From: Arenibacter sp. P308M17 | Lineage (GTDB): Bacteria > Bacteroidota > Bacteroidia > Flavobacteriales > Flavobacteriaceae | Direction of reading: 5' to 3' | Assembly (NCBI RefSeq): GCF_003426735.1 | Contig: NZ_QVON01000001.1 | Location: forward strand, 620,001 to 684,000 | DNA length: 64,000 nucleotides | Part shown: positions 26,607-35,593 of the stretch, in pieces | Numbering within the stretch: the first letter of the stretch is position 1 | Layout: every line of letters begins with the position of its first letter | The notes under the pieces: generated by a model | What the model was told of the DNA's origin: nothing | Seen by the model: the letters and a program-made list of their open reading frames with translations, nothing else | Database searches by the model: none | Position numbers and translations under genes: made by a program

Positions 26607-26818
26607 GGTGGACAGTTAAATCCGTGCCAACTGTAAACTGCTACTGCCCAATTATAATCCGTTCCCTTCCAAAACCAATATAATTTCATTGCTCCAGATG
26701 GCCATCGGAATCAGTTTCTATACACTTTGGTAGTCCACAGTCGGCAACAGTGGACAGTGAAATCCGCTTTTTCTTGCCAACTGTAGACTGCTACTGCCCA
26801 CTTATAACTCGTTCCCTT
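26607..26818. repeat. Imperfect direct repeat of about 62-69 bases
   Basis: Copy 1 covers 26607-26668 and copy 2 covers 26750-26818. Both run from GTGGACAGT through AAATCCG, TGCCAACTGTA, ACTGCTACTGCCCA and TATAA to GTTCCCTT. Copy 2 has an insertion of about eight bases (TTTTTCTT-like) after the AAATCCG block and scattered substitutions. The copies are about 143 bases apart in non-coding sequence. Probably a local duplication of an intergenic element. Confidence 0.8.
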
Positions 26819-27525
26819 GTCCCTCATAGTGGCCTGACCAAGGCACCACAATGTTAAATTATGGTTACCGCCTTATAATATTGGGTACTTGGTATCTGAA
26901 CACCATATGCCATTACCTTGCAGCTTTGGGAAACATGGCCGTAATTACTTTGTAATAAGTTAAATAGTGTTGAGATCCATAGCTTTTGGAAGCAACTATT
27001 GCTTACGCGCTTACTATTTAGTTCCATTAAAAATGGTTGTAAGGCAAAACAGGACCGCTGTTATTAAAACGTAAACTCATGGTAAAATCATAAAACAGCT
27101 TCATTTTCATACTTGCAATTATATAGTTTTGCCGAGAATACCAAGCGTTGATTAAACGGTACGGTAATTATAGGTCTTTGGCACGGGGCCCTTGTGTTTT
27201 TTATTCAAGGGAAGGAATAAACTTGAGTTCATTTAAACACACAAGGTTTGTGGGTTTGCTTAAAAGTGCAAGGGGCGGTACTGAATTGTACAGCCTTTAG
27301 GCTAGTGTCGTTTCAATGCTACTGTGTCGTTTAAGTCGCCGTTATTTTTTGTCTGGCCAAGGCGAAAAAATGTTGCATAGCCGTAGCTACGGAACTGTTT
27401 TTTAACAAAGGCCGGGTGAAAAAGAACAAGACTTGGGATGGCTAAGGTAGGGTTGACACGACACAAGGGAATTGATTTCGGATTATGGCCATTGGTCCGT
27501 AAGAATTTTCTGCTTAACCGAGGAT

Positions 27526-27541
27526 ATGCAAACCTTTGCAT
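27526..27541. promoter_or_regulatory. LacI-type operator 1 (inositol regulon)
   Basis: ATGCAAACCTTTGCAT, a near-perfect palindrome whose only asymmetric bases are the central CC. It is identical to the site before iolJ (33650-33665) and matches the site before the GH92 operon at 15 of 16 bases. It lies 82 bases before susC. The likely binder is the LacI-family protein encoded at 32591. Confidence 0.82.
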
Positions 27542-27623
27542 TGCTTTTTAAGACCTAAAAATTCCGACATCGTTAAATTAGTGTTAATTTGGTTATGACA
27601 AAACTAATTTAAACTGTGAAAAT

Positions 27624-30572
27624 ATGAAGAAACTGAAATTTTTGATGTTTGTCTTTTTGATAGGCACATCTATGACATCATGGGCACAGACCACTGTAAC
27701 CGGTACGGTGTCCGATGAACAGAATGTTCCCTTGCCCGGTGCAACAGTGGTGGAAAAAGGAACTTCAAATGGAACTACTACCGATTTTGATGGGAATTTT
27801 ACCATACAAGTATCGGAGGAAAGTGCTATTTTGGTGGTATCCTTTTTGGGATACGCTACCAAGGAGTTCCCGCTTAACGGTCAGACCAATATGAACGTGG
27901 CCTTGCAGGAAGACTCCTCATTATTGGACGAGGTGGTCGTAGTTGGTTATGGTACCCAAAAAATTAAGGACGTAACCGGTGCGGTAAAACGGGTAACCAG
28001 TGAGGATTTTAACAAAGGGGTCGTTAATAATGCGGGCCAACTTATTCAAGGTAAGGCTGCAGGTGTCAATGTTACTTCTTCAAGTGGAGAGCCTGGTAGT
28101 GGTCAACGTATTGTAATTCGTGGACAAGGAACTATTCGTTCTGGGTCGGGGCCACTATTTGTATTGGATGGTTTTCCATTGGGATTGGCAGGTACGGGTT
28201 CTGTGGAAAGTCCTTTAAATTTTATAAATCCAGATGATATAGAGTCTATTGATATTCTTAAAGATGCCTCGGCAACTGCTATTTATGGTTCTAGAGGAGC
28301 CAATGGTGTAGTTATTATTACAACTAAAAATGGAAAGGCCGGTGTTTCTAAAATATCACTTTCCACAAATGTAGGTGTCTCTACACTGGCACGTAAATTG
28401 GATGTTTTCAGTGCAGATGAATTTCGTAGGCAAGTTGCTGCAATTCCAGGGAATGAACTTATAGATGGGGGAGGTTCTACGGATTGGCAGGAAGAATTGA
28501 CCAGGGCCGCGATTACACAAAACTATAATCTCGTATTGTCGGGAGGAACCGATAAATTAAATTATTACGCTTCCTTAGGTTTGCAAGACCAGGAAGGGAT
28601 TGTATATAATTCAGACTTAAAAAGAACGAGTGCTAGAATTAATGTAACCCAAAAATTATTGGATAATAGGTTAAGAATTGACTATAATTTAAATACCACA
28701 CTTACCGATCAATCCAGAAATAACAATTTGGGGTATAGCACCAATCCAACCTTTGATGCGTATACTGCGGATGGAGAAATTAACAATCCCCTAATTTGGA
28801 ACAACCCTTTATTGTCCAACAAATATAACGGCGATTTCTCAGAATCCCGAAGGATTTTGATAAACATAGCACCATCTTTTGAAATTGTGAATGGTTTGGT
28901 ATACAAGCTCAACTATGGTTATGAAAATAGATCATCGGATAGGGATGAGCAGACAATAGCGAATAGTGACAGAAATGATTTAGGTTTTTTAAGACAAACA
29001 TTTGGGAAGTATGAAAACAACCTAATTGAGAACTATTTAACCTATACATTTGATATTGGGGAGCACAATATTAGTGTTTTAGGAGGGCACTCCTTCCAAA
29101 ATACGTTTTCGAGAAATAGTAGTTGGTCCATTGATGAATTTCCAGCCGATACAGGTATAGATCCTCGTAATAATCCTGGATTGGGAGGGGATACCAACAT
29201 TACTGACCATAGGCCTTCAGGTAGTACCTATGAAGATGAACTACAATCCTTTTTTGGTAGGGCCAACTGGAGTTTTAAGGATAGATATCTCTTTACGGCC
29301 ACAGTAAGGGCCGATGGCTCCTCTAAATTTGGCGGGAACAATAAATACGGTGTGTTTTCTTCCTTTGCGGGCTCTTGGAGGATTATTGAGGAAGACTTTA
29401 TGGAAGGTTCTATTTTTAGTGATTTAAAATTAAGGGCTGGCTGGGGACAAACAGGAAATCAGGAAATTCCCGGAAAAATTACAAAAGCTTCCTTTTCGGT
29501 CAGTAATTCCAATAACGTGAGTTATCCTATCGATCAGAATGGTGCATACCCCGTAGGTTCCGTGTATACTCGTTTCGCCAACCCCGATATTCAATGGGAA
29601 GTTTCGACCCAATCCAATGTGGGTGTTGATTTTGGATTGTTCAATGGTAGTTTAACGGGTACTGTGGATTATTTCCATAAAGTATCGGATAATATTCTCT
29701 TAGAGGTGGTACCAGTAGATCCTATCGTGCCTGCCCCAACGTATTGGACAAATGTTCCGGACATGACCATTACCAATAAAGGATTGGAAGTTGCTCTGGA
29801 TTATTCTAAACAAAATGCTGATGGACTTTCCTATGGGTTTGGAGGGAACGCAACTTTTATTGATAATTTAGTGGAAGACTCTCCTTTCACAATTGTAACG
29901 ACTGGATCTGCATCCGGACAAGGACTTACGGATGCTACTATCAATGGATTTGTAAGTGGGGAAGCCATAGGGGCATTTTATATGCAAACTTTCCTGGGTA
30001 TTGGGGATGATGGTCTATCACTGTTTGCGGACAATGATGGGGATGGGGAGATAACTGAAAAGGATAGAACCATTGTTGGAAGTGCTTTGCCAGATCTGAC
30101 CTATAATTTTTACGCAAATTTAAAATATAAAAATTTTGATTTTAACGTGAATTTTAACGGAGTATCCGGTAATGAAATTTATGACCATACTGCCATGGGG
30201 AGTTTTTATAAAACCTTGTTGAGTAAATCCAACAATACCACAGCTGCAGCCATTCAGTATCCTGAAGAAAGTATTATAAATTCTGCAGCGGTTTCCACTC
30301 GTTATTTAAAAGATGGCTCTTATTTAAGATTGAATAATATGACCCTTGGATATTCGTTCGATACAAAATCCATGTCTTGGGCCTCAAACTGGTTGCAAGA
30401 ATTCCGCCTAAGCTTTACAGGCCAGAATCTATTTGTTATTACGGATTATGATGGTTACGATCCCGAAGTAAATACAGATAGCTCAACGAATGGAATTCAA
30501 TCCTTTGGTATAGATAAGTTCGCATATCCAAAAGCAAGAACATTTGTTTTTGGAGTGAATGTATCCTTTTAA
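27624..30572 (+). CDS. SusC-family TonB-dependent receptor of the inositol locus
   Basis: A 982-residue receptor. The signal peptide MKKLKFLMFVFLIGTSMTSWAQ is followed by the carboxypeptidase-regulatory-like domain (VTGTVSDEQNVPLPGATVV), a TonB-box-like DEVVVVGYGTQ, a plug with ASATAIYGSRGANGVVIITT and a barrel ending FVFGVNVSF. It takes up a ligand that should contain or release inositol, because the same operator controls it and the inositol genes. It pairs with the SusD 18 bases downstream. The middle of the gene looks more AT-rich than its neighbours (19 of 60 G+C in the line at 28681). A SusC for free inositol would be unexpected, so a larger inositol conjugate is more likely. Confidence 0.95.
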   Translation: MKKLKFLMFVFLIGTSMTSWAQTTVTGTVSDEQNVPLPGATVVEKGTSNGTTTDFDGNFTIQVSEESAILVVSFLGYATKEFPLNGQTNMNVALQEDSSLLDEVVVVGYGTQKIKDVTGAVKRVTSEDFNKGVVNNAGQLIQGKAAGVNVTSSSGEPGSGQRIVIRGQGTIRSGSGPLFVLDGFPLGLAGTGSVESPLNFINPDDIESIDILKDASATAIYGSRGANGVVIITTKNGKAGVSKISLSTNVGVSTLARKLDVFSADEFRRQVAAIPGNELIDGGGSTDWQEELTRAAITQNYNLVLSGGTDKLNYYASLGLQDQEGIVYNSDLKRTSARINVTQKLLDNRLRIDYNLNTTLTDQSRNNNLGYSTNPTFDAYTADGEINNPLIWNNPLLSNKYNGDFSESRRILINIAPSFEIVNGLVYKLNYGYENRSSDRDEQTIANSDRNDLGFLRQTFGKYENNLIENYLTYTFDIGEHNISVLGGHSFQNTFSRNSSWSIDEFPADTGIDPRNNPGLGGDTNITDHRPSGSTYEDELQSFFGRANWSFKDRYLFTATVRADGSSKFGGNNKYGVFSSFAGSWRIIEEDFMEGSIFSDLKLRAGWGQTGNQEIPGKITKASFSVSNSNNVSYPIDQNGAYPVGSVYTRFANPDIQWEVSTQSNVGVDFGLFNGSLTGTVDYFHKVSDNILLEVVPVDPIVPAPTYWTNVPDMTITNKGLEVALDYSKQNADGLSYGFGGNATFIDNLVEDSPFTIVTTGSASGQGLTDATINGFVSGEAIGAFYMQTFLGIGDDGLSLFADNDGDGEITEKDRTIVGSALPDLTYNFYANLKYKNFDFNVNFNGVSGNEIYDHTAMGSFYKTLLSKSNNTTAAAIQYPEESIINSAAVSTRYLKDGSYLRLNNMTLGYSFDTKSMSWASNWLQEFRLSFTGQNLFVITDYDGYDPEVNTDSSTNGIQSFGIDKFAYPKARTFVFGVNVSF

Positions 30573-30590
30573 TAAAAAATATAATTAGAT

Positions 30591-32276
30591 ATGAAAAACA
30601 AGATAAAATTAGCATTGTTGTTTGGCAGCATGTTATTAAGTTGGAATTGTACTGATCTTGAAGAAAATGTTTTGGACGAATCTTTGAATCCCAGTACTGA
30701 AGGAATCGATGAGGCTATGGCAGCGATAGCTCCCGTATATGCAAATGCAAATAATGATATATGGGTACACACGAAATATTTTTCAATGCAGGAAATCTCT
30801 ACGGATGAAGCCATTTTGCCCTATAGAGGTGGTACCGATTGGGGAGATGGTGGAAAATTTTCGGATTTATATCGTCATGCCATGACTCCCGGAAATGCTA
30901 TAATGAAAGATGTTTGGGAAGGGGTTACGAAACATATCGCTAGATCGGTTAGTGCTATTAATGCTTTGGAACCGTTGACGGAAACCGATCCTCAAGCGGT
31001 GGTGTATTTAGCAGAAGCCAAGGCCATGAGGGCTTTGTTCAACCACATTTTATTGGATGCATTTGGGTTGGTGTTCGTTAAGGATAATATTGATGACCAA
31101 TCCGTTATTCTTAGAGGAAGTGAAGCGGTTGATTACTTGATCAGTGAATTGAAGGCTGCAGAGCCAGATTTATCAACTACTACGGCCGTAGGGCCTGGAA
31201 GGATGACCAAGACAGGTGCTAAGGCGTTATTGGCAAGAATATATTTAAATGCAGCTGTGTATAGGGACCCTTATGGAACACCTAATTTTACTCAAGAAGA
31301 TATGGATGCCGTTATCGATTATGCGAATCAAGTAATTAATTCCAATGAGCATACCCTGTCTGCCGAATATTTTGAAATATTCGATGATGAAAACCATACC
31401 AATAAAGAATTAATTTTTGCAATTGATCAACGTCCGGATTTGGGAGGACATAATCGTATGGCCTATTTTTCCATGTCAGGGGACTTTTACCCGCTTCCTG
31501 AATTTCCAAGTGCCAATGGAACGGATGGTCCTGCTATTACGCCCGATTTTTATCAAAGTTGGGTGGATGCCTATGGGGATGTAGATCCTGCTGATGCCGA
31601 TCCCCGATTCCATAAGGATAATTTAATCAATGAACCCGGATGTGTAAGTGCCGAGGATTTCGAAGTTGATAGGGGTATTTATAGGGGGTTATTGTACGGA
31701 TTGCAACATGAACAGGGAGGGGATCCCTTTGAACGATGTGAAGGGGATAAATATGTAGTGGATTTGGTAAAAAACCGCAGGTCCGAGGTAGGTGATCCGG
31801 TTTTCCATTCATTGGAGGTGGATTTTACAACCAATAGTGCGCATAGTAATGGATATAGAGTTGAAAAATATGAATTCAGTAAAACCTCTGATTCCGGTAG
31901 GAATAACGGACAGGCCGATTTGGTAGTACTTCGTTATGCAGATATATACCTTATGCGGGCAGAAGCTATGCTCAGAAATGGGGATGCCGGCGCAGCGCTT
32001 AGCGATGTGAATTTCGTTAGGGCTTCCAGAACGGCCAGGCATACAGCTCCGGCACTTGACGCAATGGACCTGGATATTCTGTATCGAGAGCGCGGCTTTG
32101 AGTTTTATTGGGAATTTCAGAGAAGGACCGACATGATCCGCTTTGGAAAATATGAGGACTCATATACCGAAAAAACAAATTCCGACCCCCAAAAACGTCT
32201 AATGCCAATTCCCCAAAGTGCTGTTGATGGAGCGTCCATACTTGATGGATTCTTGGTTCAAAATGCAGGTTACTAG
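30591..32276 (+). CDS. SusD/RagB-family lipoprotein of the inositol locus
   Basis: A 561-residue SusD-like protein. The signal peptide MKNKIKLALLFGSMLLSWNC gives lipobox Cys20. Family segments include YLAEAKAMRALFNHILLDAFG, LVVLRYADIYLMRAEAMLRNG and ILYRERGFEFYWEFQRRTDMIRFG, with the ending LMPIPQSAV. It is the surface binding partner of the receptor encoded immediately upstream, and is followed by a strong terminator (32303-32339). The LacI-type regulator gene starts 315 bases after the stop. The ligand is inferred to carry inositol. Confidence 0.94.
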   Translation: MKNKIKLALLFGSMLLSWNCTDLEENVLDESLNPSTEGIDEAMAAIAPVYANANNDIWVHTKYFSMQEISTDEAILPYRGGTDWGDGGKFSDLYRHAMTPGNAIMKDVWEGVTKHIARSVSAINALEPLTETDPQAVVYLAEAKAMRALFNHILLDAFGLVFVKDNIDDQSVILRGSEAVDYLISELKAAEPDLSTTTAVGPGRMTKTGAKALLARIYLNAAVYRDPYGTPNFTQEDMDAVIDYANQVINSNEHTLSAEYFEIFDDENHTNKELIFAIDQRPDLGGHNRMAYFSMSGDFYPLPEFPSANGTDGPAITPDFYQSWVDAYGDVDPADADPRFHKDNLINEPGCVSAEDFEVDRGIYRGLLYGLQHEQGGDPFERCEGDKYVVDLVKNRRSEVGDPVFHSLEVDFTTNSAHSNGYRVEKYEFSKTSDSGRNNGQADLVVLRYADIYLMRAEAMLRNGDAGAALSDVNFVRASRTARHTAPALDAMDLDILYRERGFEFYWEFQRRTDMIRFGKYEDSYTEKTNSDPQKRLMPIPQSAVDGASILDGFLVQNAGY

Positions 32277-32590
32277 TAAAATAAAATAGATCAAATTTTA
32301 AGTTGGGGCGGACAATTATTTGTCCGCCCCAATCTTTTTAGGTTTTGGACAAGGTTTAATAGGGGAAGAACGGCTTGCAGTTGGCACCAATTATTAGAGC
32401 TTCTATATATTTGCTGTTCTATATTCATAGTCCATTACCTATATGGAAATTTTGTTGTATTTTGTGTATAATGTTCAATTCCCTAATTTTTGCCTATAAT
32501 TGTAGTGAATGCAAATAGGGGTGTAAAAGGGTGTTTAGGAATCAATGGGAATATGATAAGGGAGATAAGGATGGGAAATAAGAACTTGCT
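32277..32590. other. Intergenic region between susD and lacI-type gene
   Basis: The stretch holds the terminator at 32303-32339, followed by about 250 AT-rich bases that should contain the promoter of the regulator gene. No operator palindrome of the ATGCAAACCTTTGCAT type is present, so the regulator is not obviously autoregulated. No gene seen. Confidence 0.6.
32303..32339 (+). terminator. Rho-independent terminator of the susCD unit
   Basis: Perfect 13-base arms, TTGGGGCGGACAA and TTGTCCGCCCCAA, around a four-base loop, followed by TCTTTTT. It lies 27 bases after the susD stop and separates susCD from the regulator gene. Confidence 0.92.
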
Positions 32591-33616
32591 ATGAAGAAGG
32601 GCCGCGTTACCATTAAAGATATTGCGCGGGAGCTCAATATTGCAGCTTCAACGGTTTCCCGGGCCTTGAACGATCATCCGGCCATAAAAAAGGAAACTAG
32701 GGATGCCGTTAAGGCGTTGGCGGAAGCATTGGATTATCAGCCCAATCTGTTGGCCTTGAACCTGCTGCAAAAGAAATCCAACACCATAGGGGTGATCGTT
32801 CCGGAGATTACGGGCCATTTTTTTTCCGCCATAATTACCGGTATACAGGATGTCATCGTTGACTCCGAGTACAATATTATGATCTGTCTCTCCAACGAAT
32901 CCTACGAGGAAGAGCTGACCATTGTAAAGAAATTGTCAAAGATCCAGATAGATGGGGTTCTGGTAGCGCCATCATCCGAGACCAAGGATTTTGATCATTT
33001 CCGTAGACTGCAAAAAAGTGGAATTCCCGTGGTGGTCTTTGATAGGGATTGTCCGGGCTTGGAAGCTGATAAGGTGTTGGTGGATGATTATTTTGGTGCT
33101 TTTCAGGCAGTGGAATACCTTATAGGTACAGGCTGTAAAAATATAGCACACCTTGGGGGTCCTTTAAATTTAAGTACTACCGAACAAAGGCTTCAGGGAT
33201 ATTTGGATGCCCTCGGGAAAAATGGGGTTCCTGTCAACAGGGATTATATTGTCCATGTACCAGGCTTTTCGCATAAGGATGGTGCCAGGGCCACTAGAAA
33301 AATATTGGAACTCAAAGATAGGCCCGATGCCATTTTTGCATACAACGATAATATCGCCATTTCAGCTATGTACATTGCAAAGAAATTGGGGTATTCAATA
33401 CCAGGGGAAATCTCCGTTCTGGGTTTTGACGATGAGCCGCATTCCGCTTATATTAGTCCCTCTTTGTCCACAGTCTGGCAACCGGTCTACAGTATGGGAA
33501 TGCTTTCGGCCAGGATTTTATTAAGCCATTTGAACAATAAAAATAATACCCTGGATTTTCGAAAGGAAGTCTTTAAGCCGGAATTGGTAATTAGGGCTTC
33601 ATCCAAGGCAAAATAA
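32591..33616 (+). CDS. LacI-family transcriptional regulator of inositol catabolism
   Basis: A 341-residue LacI/GalR regulator. Residues ~6-52 are the helix-turn-helix with hinge (TIKDIARELNIAASTVSRAL, then YQPNLLALNL). Residues ~60-335 are a periplasmic-binding-protein-like effector domain (NTIGVIVPEITGHFFSAII, ISVLGFDDEPHSAYISPSLST). LacI proteins bind short even-spaced palindromes, and ATGCAAACCTTTGCAT fits. Copies of it lie before susC (27526), iolJ (33650) and the metallophosphatase-GH92 operon (62152). The effector may be inositol or a pathway intermediate. Bacillus uses a DeoR-type IolR for the same pathway, so the regulator type here differs. Confidence 0.9.
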   Translation: MKKGRVTIKDIARELNIAASTVSRALNDHPAIKKETRDAVKALAEALDYQPNLLALNLLQKKSNTIGVIVPEITGHFFSAIITGIQDVIVDSEYNIMICLSNESYEEELTIVKKLSKIQIDGVLVAPSSETKDFDHFRRLQKSGIPVVVFDRDCPGLEADKVLVDDYFGAFQAVEYLIGTGCKNIAHLGGPLNLSTTEQRLQGYLDALGKNGVPVNRDYIVHVPGFSHKDGARATRKILELKDRPDAIFAYNDNIAISAMYIAKKLGYSIPGEISVLGFDDEPHSAYISPSLSTVWQPVYSMGMLSARILLSHLNNKNNTLDFRKEVFKPELVIRASSKAK

Positions 33617-33649
33617 GGAATTGTAATGCGAACGGAGAGGCGCTTGGAA

Positions 33650-33665
33650 ATGCAAACCTTTGCAT
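33650..33665. promoter_or_regulatory. LacI-type operator 2 (inositol catabolic operon)
   Basis: ATGCAAACCTTTGCAT, identical over all 16 bases to operator 1 (27526-27541). It lies in the 142-base gap between the regulator gene and iolJ, 93 bases before the iolJ start. Control of the whole iol operon from here is the simplest reading. Confidence 0.85.
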
Positions 33666-33758
33666 AGACTTTTGATGCGGAATTCTTCGGAACATCAATA
33701 AATTATTGTTATTTGTATACGCTATTTTAGTTAATGGCCCAATGTAACCATATATTGC

Positions 33759-34700
33759 ATGCACCTATCTCCAAAGATATTTTATGAACACTGTTATGGC
33801 AAATATGCCATTGCAGCCGTCAATGTTTTTACCATGGAACAGGTCCTCGGACTTTTTAGTGCGGGAGAAAGGGCCAATGCCCCTTTTATAGTCCAGATTA
33901 CACCTGCAGCAAGGAATTATGCCCACCCTACCATGCTAATTGCCATGATCAATGCGGCGGCCAAAATATACCCCAAAGCGGTGTACGCCGTCCATATGGA
34001 TCACGGCAACGAGGAACATGCCTTTGATGCGATCCTATCCAACGATTATAAGTCCATTATGATCGACGCCTCCCATGATAGTTTTAAGGACAACGTAAAA
34101 AGGACCAAGGCCGTGGTGTTGGAGGCACATAAGAAAAATATAGTTGTAGAGGCGGAATTGGGTGTGCTGAGCGGGGTGGAAGACGATCTGTCCATAGATG
34201 AAAAACACGCCAAATATACCCAGCCGTCAGAGGTGCAGGAATTTGTGGAGTTGACGGGATGCGACAGCCTGGCCGTCGCGGTAGGTACCAGTCATGGGGC
34301 CTATAAATTTTCCGGAGGGGATGGTATACAGTTTGCCATATTGGAGGAAATCCAACAGCGATTGCCCCAATTTCCGATAGTGCTGCACGGTGGCTCCGCC
34401 GTAAATTATCAGGAAATAGAACGGATCAACAGGGCAGGGGGGAATTTGAACGAAGGGGCTTCCGGGGTTTCGCCCCAAGAGATTGTGAAATCTATTGCCT
34501 ATGGGGTCTGTAAGATCAATATAGCAACAGACACCAGGCTTTTGTGGACAAGGGTGCACCGGGAATTCTTTAAGGATACTCCCGAGCTATTCGATCCCGT
34601 TGTTCCAGGGAAGACCTATATGGCGGAATACGAAAAATTTATGCTGGAAAAGTTTGATCTCCTAAGGGCTACGGGAAAAACAAGTTATATAAAGATTTAA
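33759..34700 (+). CDS. iolJ: Class II aldolase, probable 6-phospho-5-dehydro-2-deoxy-gluconate aldolase (IolJ role)
   Basis: A 313-residue class II (zinc) fructose-bisphosphate-aldolase-family enzyme. Zinc and catalytic features are VHMDHGN near residue 86, IVVEAELGVLSG near residue 129, VGTSHGAYKF near residue 172 and VLHGGSAVN near residue 209, where the last histidine ligand lies. Many class II aldolases act on fructose 1,6-bisphosphate. Here it is the first gene of an operon with IolB, IolC, IolD, IolA, IolE and IolG, so cleavage of 2-deoxy-5-keto-gluconate 6-phosphate to dihydroxyacetone phosphate and malonate semialdehyde is the likely reaction. A LacI-type operator precedes it, and iolB follows after 11 bases. 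Confidence 0.85.
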   Translation: MHLSPKIFYEHCYGKYAIAAVNVFTMEQVLGLFSAGERANAPFIVQITPAARNYAHPTMLIAMINAAAKIYPKAVYAVHMDHGNEEHAFDAILSNDYKSIMIDASHDSFKDNVKRTKAVVLEAHKKNIVVEAELGVLSGVEDDLSIDEKHAKYTQPSEVQEFVELTGCDSLAVAVGTSHGAYKFSGGDGIQFAILEEIQQRLPQFPIVLHGGSAVNYQEIERINRAGGNLNEGASGVSPQEIVKSIAYGVCKINIATDTRLLWTRVHREFFKDTPELFDPVVPGKTYMAEYEKFMLEKFDLLRATGKTSYIKI

Positions 34701-34711
34701 GATAAAATAGT

Positions 34712-35587
34712 ATGGAACATAGTTCACATTTACAAATAAAGCCAAGATCCGAAACAGGAATATATCATAGTATCACCACCAAAACGGCCAAGTGGAAATA
34801 CCTCAATTTTGAGGCCAGGCTCATGAACAAAGGGGAAACTTGGGAGCATGATACCCTGAATAACGAAATGGTGATCGTACTTTTGGGCGGTAACTTCAAA
34901 GTGGAAAGCAATCAGGGAAATTGGGAAACCAAAAATGGACGAAAGGATGTTTTTAGCGGAGTGGCGCATACCTTGTACCTTTCGCGCAATAGTAAATTTA
35001 TGTTGACCGCCTTGAGCGATACCTTGGATATAGGATACGGTTGGTGCCAAGTGGATGAGGATTTTCCGGCCAAGTTCGTGACTCCCGAAGATACCCCCAT
35101 AGTCATTTTTGGAGGGGACAATGCCACTAGGCAGTTCAATGATCTGGTGCCACCGGGTTTTGGCTGTAGCAAAATAGTAGTGCGGGAAGTGTATACGCCT
35201 TCAGGGAATTGGAGTTCCTTTCCTGCCCACAAACACGATGAAAGGTTGGTGGGAACAGACGGTACGGTACTGGAGCCGATTCAGGAGGAGACCTATTTCT
35301 ATAAGTTCCAAAAGCCCGAGGCCTACGCCATACAGCAGGTATATACCAAGGATAGGTCCCTGGACGAAATAGTTAGGCCAAGACATAACGATGTGGTATT
35401 GATACCCAAAGGCTACCATCCGGTGGTGGCAGAGCATGGCTTTCATTGCTATTACCTAAATTTTCTGGCCGGTACGGACCAATGCCTGGCCAATTCCACC
35501 GATCCGGATCATGAATGGATTTATGGTTCCTGGACCTCAAAGGACAAAAGATTGCCATTGGTAATTGCGGAAATGAATAAACAATAA
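34712..35587 (+). CDS. iolB: 5-deoxy-glucuronate isomerase (IolB)
   Basis: A 291-residue bicupin of the IolB/KduI family. Family marks are WEHDTLNNEMVIVLLGG in the first cupin, REVYTPSGNWSSFPAHKHDE (metal histidines in PAHKHDE) and the second-half LIPKGYHPVVAEHGFHCYYL with a GSWTSKD-type ending. It isomerises 5-deoxy-glucuronate to 2-deoxy-5-keto-gluconate in inositol breakdown. Only 11 bases separate it from iolJ and six from iolC, so the three are translationally close. Assignment is strong because of the operon as well as the motifs. Confidence 0.92.
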   Translation: MEHSSHLQIKPRSETGIYHSITTKTAKWKYLNFEARLMNKGETWEHDTLNNEMVIVLLGGNFKVESNQGNWETKNGRKDVFSGVAHTLYLSRNSKFMLTALSDTLDIGYGWCQVDEDFPAKFVTPEDTPIVIFGGDNATRQFNDLVPPGFGCSKIVVREVYTPSGNWSSFPAHKHDERLVGTDGTVLEPIQEETYFYKFQKPEAYAIQQVYTKDRSLDEIVRPRHNDVVLIPKGYHPVVAEHGFHCYYLNFLAGTDQCLANSTDPDHEWIYGSWTSKDKRLPLVIAEMNKQ

Positions 35588-35593
35588 TTTAAA

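Larger units (their letters stand above)
26606..27623. other. 1-kb non-coding stretch before the inositol-locus susC
   Basis: It holds an imperfect direct repeat (26607-26818) with an inverted repeat GTCCAC...GTGGAC (about 26733-26755), and an operator palindrome (27526-27541) 82 bases before susC. A 79-codon minus-strand frame (27302-27541) has poor protein character and runs through the operator, so it is not called. The rest shows no gene, and its low-complexity mix suggests decayed or regulatory sequence. Confidence 0.6.

Noticed and set aside
27302-27541. A 79-codon minus-strand frame before the inositol susC
   Set aside because: It runs through the operator palindrome, has no neighbour on its strand and shows no domain or signal features.
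33759-34700. Glycolytic fructose-bisphosphate aldolase
   Set aside because: The motifs allow it, but its position as first gene of a full iol operon makes the IolJ role more likely.
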